Assembly: GCF_032670585.1 (NCBI RefSeq)
Contig: NZ_JAVQHL010000002.1
Location: 496,001-560,000 of the forward strand
DNA: 64,000 nt
Direction of reading: 5' to 3'
Source of the DNA: Ostreiculturibacter nitratireducens
GTDB taxonomy: Bacteria > Pseudomonadota > Alphaproteobacteria > Rhodobacterales > Rhodobacteraceae
The notes below the pieces were generated by a model. That model saw only the letters and a program-made list of their open reading frames with translations, was not told where the DNA came from and did not search any database. The stretch's first letter is position 1. Every line of letters begins with the position of its first letter. The position numbers and the translations under genes are program-made. This document shows, in pieces, positions 51,795 through 60,321 of the stretch.

Positions 51795-53174
51795 ATGGAT
51801 ATGTCGAATCGCATGAAATTCACGGGCGCCGGACTTCTCTCCGCGCTCGTAGCCATCGTGGCGCTACCCGCCCTTGGTCAGGAGGCCGTGCAGGCGGCCG
51901 CGGAGGTCGTGGACGACACGCCGCCGGTGACCGAGATCGGATACATCTTCACCACCTTCATGTTCCTCGTCACGGGGTTCCTCGTGATGTGGATGGCCGC
52001 GGGCTTCACCATGCTCGAAGCCGGCCTTGTGCGGCAGAAGAACGTGACGATGCAGCTGATGAAGAACGTCGCGCTCTTCTCCATCGCGGCGCTCATGTAC
52101 TACGTCATCGGCTACAACCTGATGTATCCCGGCGACGGCTGGACGATGGATGGCGTGATCGGCGCCTTCTCGATGGCATCGCTGGAGCCGGTGGGACTGG
52201 CCGATACCGAAACCGACCTCACCTATGCCTCCGTCGGTTCGGACTTCTTCTTCCAGCTGATGTTCTGCGCGACGACCGCCTCGATCGTCTCGGGCACGCT
52301 GGCCGAGCGGATCAAGCTGTGGCCGTTCCTGATCTTCACGGTAGTCCTGACCGGTCTCATCTACCCGATCCAGGCTTCGTGGAAGTGGGGCGGCGGTTTC
52401 CTCGCGCCGGGTGAAGAGGGCGTGACCGACTTCCTCGACTTCGCCGGCTCGACGGTGGTGCACTCCGTCGGCGGCTGGGCAGCCCTGGCGGGCGCACTGA
52501 TCCTTGGCCCGCGGTTGGGCAAGTACAAGGACGGTCGCGTGCATCCGTTCCCGGGTTCGAACCTGCCGCTCGCGACGCTCGGCACGTTCATCCTGTGGCT
52601 CGGCTGGTTCGGCTTCAACGGCGGCTCGCAGCTTTACATGGACACCGCCGGCAACGTCGCGGACATCAGCCGCATCTTCGCCAACACGAACACCGCCGCG
52701 GCAGGCGGCGCGATCACGGCGATGATCCTGACAACGCTCGTCTTCAAGAAGCCCGACCTGACGATGGTCCTCAACGGCGCGCTCGCGGGTCTCGTCTCGA
52801 TCACGGCGGAGCCGCTGACGCCCTCGCTCGGCGCGGCGACGCTGATCGGAGCGGTGGGTGGTGTCATCGTGGTCTTCGCGGTGCCGTTCCTCGACAAGCT
52901 GAAGATCGACGACGTCGTGGGCGCAATTCCGGTTCACCTCTGCGCCGGCATCTGGGGCACGATCGCGGTGGTCTTCACCAACGAGGACGCCTCGCTCTTC
53001 GTCCAGATCAAGTCGATCGTGATCGTCGGCCTCTTCGTGTTCATCGTCTCGGCGGTCGTCTGGTTCATCCTCAAGGCCGTCATGGGCATCCGGGTGAGCG
53101 AAGAAGAGGAGATCAACGGGCTCGACATGGCGGAACTCGGCATGGAGGCCTATCCGGAGTTCTCCAAGGGCTGA
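51795..53174 (+). CDS. amtB: Ammonium transporter AmtB
   Basis: 459 residues with a signal-like N terminus (LVAIVALPALGQ) and eleven transmembrane helices. The ammonium pore His pair lies in STVVHSVGGWAALAG and IPVHLCAGIWGTIA; the signature DFAGSTVVH is present. ATG 51795 follows AAGGGAAAGAG. It imports NH4+/NH3 and is gated by GlnK, encoded just upstream. A strong terminator ends the operon. Confidence 0.96.
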   Translation: MDMSNRMKFTGAGLLSALVAIVALPALGQEAVQAAAEVVDDTPPVTEIGYIFTTFMFLVTGFLVMWMAAGFTMLEAGLVRQKNVTMQLMKNVALFSIAALMYYVIGYNLMYPGDGWTMDGVIGAFSMASLEPVGLADTETDLTYASVGSDFFFQLMFCATTASIVSGTLAERIKLWPFLIFTVVLTGLIYPIQASWKWGGGFLAPGEEGVTDFLDFAGSTVVHSVGGWAALAGALILGPRLGKYKDGRVHPFPGSNLPLATLGTFILWLGWFGFNGGSQLYMDTAGNVADISRIFANTNTAAAGGAITAMILTTLVFKKPDLTMVLNGALAGLVSITAEPLTPSLGAATLIGAVGGVIVVFAVPFLDKLKIDDVVGAIPVHLCAGIWGTIAVVFTNEDASLFVQIKSIVIVGLFVFIVSAVVWFILKAVMGIRVSEEEEINGLDMAELGMEAYPEFSKG

Positions 53175-53198
53175 CGCCTCCCTCAGCCAGATGGTGGG

Positions 53199-53226
53199 AA
53201 CCCGGGCCGAAGCGGCCCGGGTTTTC
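53199..53226 (+). terminator. Rho-independent terminator of glnK-amtB
   Basis: AACCCGGGCC (53199-53208) and GGCCCGGGTT (53214-53223) form a perfect ten-base stem with loop GAAGC, ending in TTTTC. It lies 25 bases after the amtB stop. Confidence 0.88.
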
Positions 53227-53283
53227 ACCTTTCCGGGGTGCGGCCGCCTCGGGGGCATCGAGCCCCCTCGGCCGCGCTGCCGC

Positions 53284-53321
53284 AAAAAAAAAGGCCGCCG
53301 GCCCGTGAGGGCGGCGGCCTT
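53284..53321 (-). terminator. Rho-independent terminator of the aminotransferase operon
   Basis: On the minus strand AAGGCCGCC pairs with GGCGGCCTT, with an inner GCCC/GGGC pair around a four-base loop and one bulged base, followed by a T9 tract (A9 on the plus strand, 53284-53292). It lies 27 bases past the aminotransferase stop. Confidence 0.9.
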
Positions 53322-53348
53322 GCACCATGTTGCGGAAGCTGAAAGGCG

Positions 53349-54533
53349 TCAGATCCCGACGTCGAGGATCGCTTCGGCGAGGATAGGAACGGTCCTGTCG
53401 TTCAGCCCTGCGATGTTCAGGCGCGAATCGCCCACCATGTAGATCGCGTGCTTCTCGCGCAGCGCGTCCACCTGTTCCGGCGTCGCGCCGAGGCGGGAGA
53501 ACATGCCCCGGTGTTCGGCAATGAACGCGAAGCGATCCGACCCGGCGCGGCTGCGAAGCTCGCCAGCGAGCTTCTCGCGCAGCGCGAGCATGGAGCGCCG
53601 GACCTCTTCCAGTTCCGCCATCCAGTCCGCGCGAAGCCCTTCGTCGGTCAGGATCATCGTCACCAGGCGGGCGCCGTGATCGGGCGGGAAGGAATAGTTC
53701 TGCCGGTTGAGGTAGGCGAGCGTGCCCTGCGCGAGGTCACGGGACTTCGTGTCCGGGGTGAGGCCCAGGAGGATTCCGGTCCTTTCGCGATAAATCCCGA
53801 AGTTCTTCGAGCAGGAGGCCGCGATCAGCGTTTCCGGGAGCCGCCCCGCAATGAAGCGCGTCGCGGCGGCGTCTTCCTCGAGCCCGTCGCCAAAGCCCTG
53901 ATAGGCGAGGTCGATCAGCGGCAAGGCCCCTGCCTTCTCCAGAAGCGCCGCGATGTCTTGCCAGTCCGACATGTTCGGGTTGGCGCCGGTCGGGTTGTGG
54001 CAGCAGCCGTGCAACAGCACCACATCGCCCTTCTGCACCTCGGCGAGGTCGGCAAGCATGCCTTCCCGGTCGAGGCCGCGGGTCTCGTTGTCGAAGTAGC
54101 GGTAGGAGCGCGTCTTGATCCCGAGGTGCTTCAGGATCGACAGGTGGTTGGGCCAGGTCGGATCGGAAACCCAGACGGTGGCGCCGGGCGCCTCCATCTT
54201 CACGAGTTCCAGCGCCTGCCGGATCGCGCCGGTGCCGCCGGGCGTGGCGGCGGCCGCGATGCGGTCCGTTGGGACATCGCCGCCGAGGATCAGCGACGAC
54301 ATCGCGGAATGAAAACCGGGGTCGCCCGCCAGGCTCGTGTAGGTCTTCGTCGTCTCGGTTTCCCAAAGGCGCTTCTCGGCGGCCTTGATGGCGCGCATCA
54401 CGGGGGTGTTGCCGCTCGCATCCTTGTAGACGCCGACGCCGAGGTCGATCTTGTTGTCGCGCGGGTCCGCGCGATACATGCCCATGAGCTTGAGGATCTT
54501 GTCCTCGGCCTGCGGCTTCAGCGTTGTCAGCAT
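53349..54533 (-). CDS. tyrB: Aromatic/aspartate aminotransferase
   Basis: 394-residue fold-type I PLP enzyme of the TyrB/AspC group: GVGVYKDASGNTPVMRAI near the start, LLHGCCHNPTGANP, and the PLP lysine in AASCSKNFGIYRERTG (near 245), followed by the Arg that binds the substrate carboxylate near the C terminus (SRLNIAGL). It transaminates aromatic amino acids or aspartate with 2-oxoglutarate. ATG 54533 is one base after the sseA stop, so coupled to it; terminator after its stop. Confidence 0.93.
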   Translation of the reverse strand: MLTTLKPQAEDKILKLMGMYRADPRDNKIDLGVGVYKDASGNTPVMRAIKAAEKRLWETETTKTYTSLAGDPGFHSAMSSLILGGDVPTDRIAAAATPGGTGAIRQALELVKMEAPGATVWVSDPTWPNHLSILKHLGIKTRSYRYFDNETRGLDREGMLADLAEVQKGDVVLLHGCCHNPTGANPNMSDWQDIAALLEKAGALPLIDLAYQGFGDGLEEDAAATRFIAGRLPETLIAASCSKNFGIYRERTGILLGLTPDTKSRDLAQGTLAYLNRQNYSFPPDHGARLVTMILTDEGLRADWMAELEEVRRSMLALREKLAGELRSRAGSDRFAFIAEHRGMFSRLGATPEQVDALREKHAIYMVGDSRLNIAGLNDRTVPILAEAILDVGI

Positions 54534-54534
54534 C

Positions 54535-55389
54535 TCATTCCCCTTTCACGACCTTGAGGTCGTTATACATGCCCCACTCGGCCCAGGAGCCGTCGTAGAG
54601 CGCGTGATTCCTGTGGCCCATGCGTTCGAGCGCGAGGTTTATGATGGCCGCAGTGACCCCGGAGCCGCAGCTGGTGATGACGGGCTTGCCCCAGTCGACG
54701 CCCACGCCGTCGAAGATCCGGACGAGTTCCTCGGGCGACTTCATCGTGCCGTCGTCGTTCAGAAGGCTCCGGTAATGCACGTTCTTCGAGCCGGGGATGT
54801 GCCCGGACCTGAGCCCCGGACGCGGCTCGGCCTCGTCGCCCCGGAAACGGCCGGGGGACCGCGCGTCCAGGATCGCGTGGTCTCCAAGCTTGGAGGCCGA
54901 AGCGACCTGTGTGACGTCCTTCACGAGGTTCGCCTGCCGGCTGACGCTGATATGGCGGTCCCGCATCACGGGCGGCATGTCCTCAACCGGGCGGCCCTCG
55001 GCCTGCCACTTCGGGAAGCCGCCGTCCAGAACGGCCACATCGGTTTTGCCCATGAGGCGGAAGAGCCACCAGACCCGCGGCGCCGAGAACATCCCCGCGC
55101 CATCGTAAACGACGACCTGGTGGCCATCACCGATTCCCATCGCCCGCATCCGGCTGACGAACATTTCGGGCGTCGGTGCCATGTGAGGCAAACCGGACCG
55201 CGTGTCCGAAATCCTGTCGATGTCGAAGAAACGGGCACCCGGGATATGGGCGGCTTCATATTCCGCCTTGGGGTCCCGATTCATGTCCGGAAGATACCAG
55301 GAGGCATCGATCACCCTCAGGTCCGGATCCTTCAGATGCGCCTCGAGCCAGTCGGTTGAGACCAGCGTTTTCGGATCGTCCTCGGCCAT
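54535..55389 (-). CDS. sseA: 3-mercaptopyruvate / thiosulfate sulfurtransferase
   Basis: 284 residues with two rhodanese domains. The active-site loop VITSCGSGVTA (Cys near 241) is the CGSGVT type of mercaptopyruvate sulfurtransferases; the N-terminal domain lacks Cys at the matching place. It transfers sulfur from 3-mercaptopyruvate, made by aminotransferases from cysteine, so its coupling to the aminotransferase is functionally sensible. 60 bases after smpB. Confidence 0.94.
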   Translation of the reverse strand: MAEDDPKTLVSTDWLEAHLKDPDLRVIDASWYLPDMNRDPKAEYEAAHIPGARFFDIDRISDTRSGLPHMAPTPEMFVSRMRAMGIGDGHQVVVYDGAGMFSAPRVWWLFRLMGKTDVAVLDGGFPKWQAEGRPVEDMPPVMRDRHISVSRQANLVKDVTQVASASKLGDHAILDARSPGRFRGDEAEPRPGLRSGHIPGSKNVHYRSLLNDDGTMKSPEELVRIFDGVGVDWGKPVITSCGSGVTAAIINLALERMGHRNHALYDGSWAEWGMYNDLKVVKGE

Positions 55390-55449
55390 GAGACCCTCCC
55401 TCGCTCGCGGCGAAAGCCATACGCGCAGGGCCGCGGTGAGGCAAGGGTC

Positions 55450-55920
55450 TCAGCCGTGCTTGAGGAGCCGCTGCTTCTGCCGGTTCCAATCGCGCTTGGC
55501 CGAGGTTTCGCGCTTGTCGGCAAGCTTCTTGCCCTTCGCGACGCCGATCTTCAGCTTCACGATGCCGCGATCGTTGAAATACATGACCAGAGGCACGAGC
55601 GTCATGCCCTCGCGGCCGATCGCCTGCCAGAGGCGCGATAGCTCCTTCTTCGACACGAGAAGCTTGCGCTTGCGGCGTTCCTCGTGACCGAAGACGCCGG
55701 CCTGCTTGTAGGGCGCGATATAGGCGTTGATGAGCCAAAGCTCACCGTCCTCGACGTTCGCGTAGCTTTCGGCGATGTTCGACTGCCCGGTCCGGAGCGA
55801 CTTCACCTCGGACCCGGTCAGGACGATCCCGACCTCGATGTCGCTCTCGATCGCATAGTCGAACCGCGCACGCCGGTTCTCGGCGATGATCTTGTAGTTG
55901 GGATCGGATTTCTGGGCCAT
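55450..55920 (-). CDS. smpB: SsrA-binding protein SmpB
   Basis: 156 residues. The tmRNA-binding barrel with SEVKSLRTGQSNIAESYA and ELWLINAYIAPY is intact, as is the C-terminal tail KLADKRETSAKRDWNRQKQR that inserts in the ribosome. It rescues stalled ribosomes with tmRNA; ssrA is not in the window. ATG 55920. In relatives it stands next to dapA; here a 3.4 kb block separates them. Confidence 0.96.
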   Translation of the reverse strand: MAQKSDPNYKIIAENRRARFDYAIESDIEVGIVLTGSEVKSLRTGQSNIAESYANVEDGELWLINAYIAPYKQAGVFGHEERRKRKLLVSKKELSRLWQAIGREGMTLVPLVMYFNDRGIVKLKIGVAKGKKLADKRETSAKRDWNRQKQRLLKHG

Positions 55921-56031
55921 GACTGCTCCGAGATAGGGGAGGGGCAGCGCGCTGTCCAGCCACCGCGAAGGCCGGACTTCACATCGGGACCGGATGTCGT
56001 ATGACAAGGGAAAACACCGGAGGCCGGGTCA

Positions 56032-56475
56032 ATGTTCATACAAATCGCGCTTGGCACTGTCCTGATGCTCCTTTCCGTGCTCGTCTCGGGCGCGGCCTTC
56101 TGGGGCATCGAAGTAGTGCTCGCCCGTTCGCATCCCTGGCTCACCAAGGAGCCTCACCGGCCGAAGCTCATGCTCGTCCTGTCGCTCACCGTGGTCTGGG
56201 TGCTGGGCATGGTGACTGCGGGCGTCTGGATCTGGGCCATCGCGCTCTGGCTTCTCGACATCTTCATCACGATGGAAGCCTCGGTCTATTTCTCGCTCGT
56301 CGCCTTCACGACGCTCGGTTTCGGCGACATCCTGCTGCCGCAGCAATGGCGGCTTCTGGCGGGCATGGCGGCAGCCAACGGCCTTCTGAACATGGGGCTC
56401 CTGACCGCGATGCTGGTCGAGGTGCTCCGCCATGTCCGCGTGGGCCAGCTCGAAGCACGCAAGGGCAAGGTCTGA
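56032..56475 (+). CDS. Small two-pore-helix ion channel protein
   Basis: 147 residues. Hydrophobic segments at about 5-25, 45-75 and 110-130, with a K+-channel-like filter LVAFTTLGFGDILLP (near residues 88-102). It has no regulatory RCK or nucleotide domain. It probably forms a tetrameric cation channel in the inner membrane; selectivity and gating are not clear from sequence. GGAGG stands about 15 bases upstream of ATG 56032. Single gene in the smpB-dapA interval. Confidence 0.82.
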   Translation: MFIQIALGTVLMLLSVLVSGAAFWGIEVVLARSHPWLTKEPHRPKLMLVLSLTVVWVLGMVTAGVWIWAIALWLLDIFITMEASVYFSLVAFTTLGFGDILLPQQWRLLAGMAAANGLLNMGLLTAMLVEVLRHVRVGQLEARKGKV

Positions 56476-56500
56476 ACCAGAGGGCAGCCGCGCGGGGAAC

Positions 56501-57529
56501 CTAGCGCGCGCCCCAGGTGTCGGAGAGGCGGTAACCCTGCTGCCAGGGGTCGTCGGGGTCGACCATGTGCTGGTGGGTCCCGGTGATCCAGGCGCGGCCC
56601 GTGATCTCGGGCAGGATCGCCGGGCGGCCGCCCTCTTCGGTCTCACCCGCGATCCGGCCGATGAAGCGGGAACCGATGATCGAGGTCGCCTCCAGCGTCT
56701 GGCCGGTCTTCATGGCCCCCTTGGCGTGGAGGATCGCCATGCGGGCCGAGACGGCGGTGCCGGTGGGCGACCGGTCCACTTTGCCGGGCTGGATGGCGAC
56801 GGCCGAACGCGCGGCGAAGCCGGTTTCGGTGGTCGAGAGCGCGCCCGCGAAGAGGCAGAACGAGATATGGGCCCATTCCGGGTTGGTCGGGTGGCGGAAA
56901 CCCAACTGGGCGTTCGCCGCATCCGTGATCCGAACGCCAAGGCGGGCGATGTCATGCGCCTCGTTTTCCACGATGGCAATGCCAAGGGTTTCGGCGTCCA
57001 CCACGACGAAGCTGTCGCCGCCGAAGCCGGTGTCGACGGTCAGCGTGCCGATTCCTTCGACCTCGAGCGGGACGCCGAGCCGGTCGGCGAAGGAAGGCAG
57101 GTTCCGGACGGTGATCCGTTCTGCCTTCCCGTTCCGGCACTCGGCGCGGACGGCTACAAGACCACCCGGCGCCTCGAGTGTCAGTTCCGTCACGGGTTCC
57201 GTCATCGGCAGGATGCCCGAATCGAGCAGCACCGTCGAAACGCAGATCGAGTTCGAGCCGGACATGGGCGGTGTGTCTTCGGGTTCCATGATGATGAAGG
57301 CGGCCTGGGCGCGGGGATCCTTGGGCGGAACCAGGAGGTTGACGTGCCGGAACACCCCGCCCCTCGGCTCGTTCAGGACGAAGTTGCGCAAGGTCCCGTC
57401 CCTCGCGATGAAGCGGCTCTGTTCCCAGAGCGTTTCGCCGGGGGGCGGCGCGACGCCGCCGACGATGACGTCGCCGACCTCGCCCTCGGCATGGGCGGAG
57501 ATGACATGGATGGTCTTCGTGCTCCGCAT
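56501..57529 (-). CDS. Proline racemase superfamily enzyme lacking both catalytic cysteines
   Basis: 342 residues of the proline racemase/hydroxyproline epimerase fold (SAHAEGEVGDVIVGG at the start, QLGFRHPTNPEWAHISF and DRSPTGTAVSARMAIL later). In racemases and 4-hydroxyproline epimerases the two catalytic residues are Cys; in trans-3-hydroxyproline dehydratases the second is Thr. Here the first site reads PPMSGSNS (Ser90) and the second DRSPTGT (Thr256), so it has Ser/Thr. A dehydratase or another activity is more likely than racemisation. Close upstream on the same strand is the broken CoA ligase gene. No hydroxyproline pathway genes nearby. Confidence 0.88.
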   Translation of the reverse strand: MRSTKTIHVISAHAEGEVGDVIVGGVAPPPGETLWEQSRFIARDGTLRNFVLNEPRGGVFRHVNLLVPPKDPRAQAAFIIMEPEDTPPMSGSNSICVSTVLLDSGILPMTEPVTELTLEAPGGLVAVRAECRNGKAERITVRNLPSFADRLGVPLEVEGIGTLTVDTGFGGDSFVVVDAETLGIAIVENEAHDIARLGVRITDAANAQLGFRHPTNPEWAHISFCLFAGALSTTETGFAARSAVAIQPGKVDRSPTGTAVSARMAILHAKGAMKTGQTLEATSIIGSRFIGRIAGETEEGGRPAILPEITGRAWITGTHQHMVDPDDPWQQGYRLSDTWGAR

Positions 57530-57622
57530 GGTCTGGCCCCGCAGCTGATTGTTACGCCCCTTCCCGGGCGGTCCAATGCGTAACGCGGGAGCGGGCCGTT
57601 GGATAGACCCGGAAACGAGGTG

Positions 57623-59180
57623 TCAGCCCGCCGCCACCTGATCGCGGAGGACACGCCGCAGGATCTTGCCGGAGGCCGATTTCGGGATCGCGTCGACGAA
57701 GGCGAATTTGTGGACCTGCTTGTAATGCGCGACGCGGTCCGAGAGATGCGCGGCGATCTCTTCCTCGGTCGGGGACGCACCCGGCGCGGGAACCAGGAAG
57801 GCCATCGGCACCTCCCCCGCCTCCGGGTCGGGAATGCCGATCACGGCGGCGTCCGCCACGCCGGGATGCGTCAGGATCTCGGCCTCGAGCTCCGCCGGGG
57901 CGACCTGGAACCCCTTGTATTTGATAAGTTCCTTCACGCGGTCGCGGATGAAGAGGAACCCGTCCTCGTCGAACATCGCGACGTCGCCGGTCTTCAGCCA
58001 GCCGTCCGCGGTCAGGGTCTTCGCCGTGGCGTCGGGGTTGTTCAGGTAGCCCTTCATCACCTGCGGACCCTGAACCCAGAGCTCTCCCTCCTCCCCCGGG
58101 GCCGAGATCGGCGCCGGTTTCGGAATCGACGATCCGGCAGCGGGTGCCGGGGACCGTCTGGCCTACGGAGCCCGCGCGAGCGTCGGGCAGGGGCGTCACG
58201 TGGCTCGCGGGGCTCATCTCGGTCATGCCGTACGCCTGCGTCGCGTGGCAGCCGAGACGCTTGCCCACCGCTTCCGCGAGGTCGGCGCCCAAGGGGGCGG
58301 CGGCGGAATTGACCTGCTCGACCGAGGAAAGGTCGAACTGGTCGATCATCGGATGCTTGGCCAGCGCGATCGCCACCGGGGGAACGATCCAGAGCTTCTT
58401 CGCGCGGTGCTCCTGGACGTGCCGCAGGAACTGCTCCAGGTCGAAACGCGGCATCGTGACGAGCCTCGCCCCGGCGGCGAGGTAGAGGTTCAGAAGCACC
58501 TCGAGCCCGTAGATGTGGAAGAACGGCAGGAAGGCCGGGGTGACCTCGCCCGGCTCGATCCGGCCGACCGGCATGATCTGGTCGAGGTTCACGACGAGGT
58601 TTCGATGCGTCAGCATCACGCCCTTCGGCAGGCCCGTCGTGCCCGAGGAATAGGGCAGGGCCACGACGTCCTCAGCCACATCGACAGGCGCCTGAGCGGC
58701 AAGCGGCGCGCCCATGTATTCCGACAGCGGCACGGCCCCCTCGGCCTCGCCGATCACGACGATCTCCTTCACCTTCGTCCCCTCGACCCCCGCGGTCGCG
58801 GTTTCGACGAAGGCGGGAACCGTTACGAGGAGGTCCGCGCCCGCGTCGTTCAGCTGGTATTGCAGCTCATGCGCAGTATAGGTCGGGTTGACCGTGGTGA
58901 CCGTGGCCCCCGCCCAGGCGGCTCCATGGAAAATCGTGAAGAATTCCGGGATGTTCGGCGCCATCAGCGCGATGACATGGCCCTTGCCGAAGCCGCGTTC
59001 CGCGAGGCCGCCGGCGAAGGACTTCACGCTGTCCGCAAGCTCCCCCGCGGTCCACTCGCGTGCCGTGACGCCGTCGATCAGCGTGACGGCGTCACGGTTC
59101 TGCATTCCTTCGAACACGCGTTCGGTGATCGACAGATCGCTTGTCCGGATATCGCCGAACGGGCTTTCGAAGACAGCCAT
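57623..59180 (-). pseudogene. Acyl-CoA ligase (4-coumarate-CoA-ligase type) with a single-base frameshift
   Basis: AMP-binding ligase split by one extra base. The first 361 or so codons are good: P-loop SSGTTGLPKGV, then PFFHIYGLEVLL and YGMTEMSPAS. At the C5G4 run (58093-58101) the frame slips; removing one base restores a continuous reading through KTGDVAMFDEDGF, KGFQVAPAELEAEI and the catalytic SGKILRRVLRD to TGA at 57623, giving a normal length near 518 residues. Without the correction the protein would end in a random tail and lack the C-terminal domain with its catalytic Lys. It may be a base-calling error or a true mutation. A strong palindrome precedes it. Confidence 0.85.
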
Positions 59181-59205
59181 GCGCCCCTCCCTGGAACATC
59201 GCCGC

Positions 59206-59226
59206 GCTTTTTCCGACGGAAAAAGC
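59206..59226. promoter_or_regulatory. 21-base palindrome upstream of the CoA ligase
   Basis: Arms GCTTTTTCC (59206-59214) and GGAAAAAGC (59218-59226) around GAC form a perfect inverted repeat, 26 bases upstream of the ligase start. AT-rich arms stand out from the GC-rich surroundings. It could be an operator of a dimeric regulator, or a hairpin ending the dapA transcript, but no T tract follows on the minus strand. Confidence 0.5.
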
Positions 59227-59295
59227 CTAGCACGGAAGGGGCCGTCTGTCTGCCGCGGCGGCCGGCGCCGGAGGGCCGGGACCGGCCGAGCCGTC

Positions 59296-60171
59296 CTAGT
59301 TGATGATCCCGGCGTGGCGCATCGCTGCGTCTATCTTCGCCTTGGTGCTGTCCAGAAGCGTAGTCAGCGGCGAACGCACCTCTTCCGAGCAGAGCCCGAG
59401 CTTTGCCAGGCCGTATTTCGCGCCGGCGAGGCCCGGCTCGATGAAGATCGCCTCATGGAGCGGCATCAGCCGGTCCTGGTAGTCGAGCGCGGCGGCATAG
59501 TCGCCGCGAAGGGTCGCTTCCTGGAACTCGGCGCAGAGCTTCGGCGCAACGTTCGCCGTGACCGAGATGCAGCCAACACCGCCATGCGCGTTGAAGCCGA
59601 GCGCGGTCGCGTCCTCGCCCGACAGCTGGATGAAGCCCTTGCCGCAGGACGCGCGCTGCTGGCTCACCCGCTCGATCTTGCCGGTGGCGTCCTTGACGCC
59701 GATGATCCGCGGCAGCTTCGCAAGCTCGCCCATCGTCTCGGGCAGCATGTCCACGACCGAGCGGCCGGGGATGTTGTAGATGATGATCGGCAGCGTGCAG
59801 CAATCGTGCAGTGCCGTGAAATGCGCGATGAGGCCGCGCTGGGTCGGCTTGTTGTAGTAGGGCGTCACGATCAGCGCCGCGTCGGCGCCGGCGGCTTCCG
59901 CGTGCTGGATCAGCTCGATGGCCTCGGCGGTGTTGTTCGAACCTGCGCCCGCGATCACCGGGATCCGGCCTGCCGCGGCCTCGACCACGGCTTCGATGAC
60001 CTGCCCGTGCTCCTCGTGGCTGAGCGTCGGGCTTTCGCCCGTGGTGCCGACCGGGACGAGCCCGTGGCTGCCCTGATCCACGTGCCAGTCCACGAGTTTC
60101 TTGAGCGCATCAAAGTCCACTGCGCCGTTCTTGAACGGCGTGACCAGGGCAGGAATGGACCCTTTGAACAT
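59296..60171 (-). CDS. dapA: 4-hydroxy-tetrahydrodipicolinate synthase
   Basis: 291-residue TIM-barrel aldolase of lysine and diaminopimelate synthesis: condenses pyruvate with aspartate semialdehyde. Visible are GTTGESPTL near residue 44, YYNKPTQRG, the Tyr-containing YNIPGRS and the Schiff-base Lys in IIGVKDATG (near 161). AAGGAG is seven bases ahead of ATG 60171. Divergent from slt; smpB, the common partner, is 3.4 kb away. Confidence 0.97.
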   Translation of the reverse strand: MFKGSIPALVTPFKNGAVDFDALKKLVDWHVDQGSHGLVPVGTTGESPTLSHEEHGQVIEAVVEAAAGRIPVIAGAGSNNTAEAIELIQHAEAAGADAALIVTPYYNKPTQRGLIAHFTALHDCCTLPIIIYNIPGRSVVDMLPETMGELAKLPRIIGVKDATGKIERVSQQRASCGKGFIQLSGEDATALGFNAHGGVGCISVTANVAPKLCAEFQEATLRGDYAAALDYQDRLMPLHEAIFIEPGLAGAKYGLAKLGLCSEEVRSPLTTLLDSTKAKIDAAMRHAGIIN

Positions 60172-60321
60172 GACACGCTCCTTGAGGTTCGGGCAGACTC
60201 GCCCTGTTGAAATCGCGCGGAACCTAAACGCATCGTGGGGCGTTGCCAAGTTTGTGTGTTGCGGGTTGCGGCACTCTCGCTAGAGTCCCACGAAAATCGA
60301 AGAAGAAGAGCAGGAAAAGCG

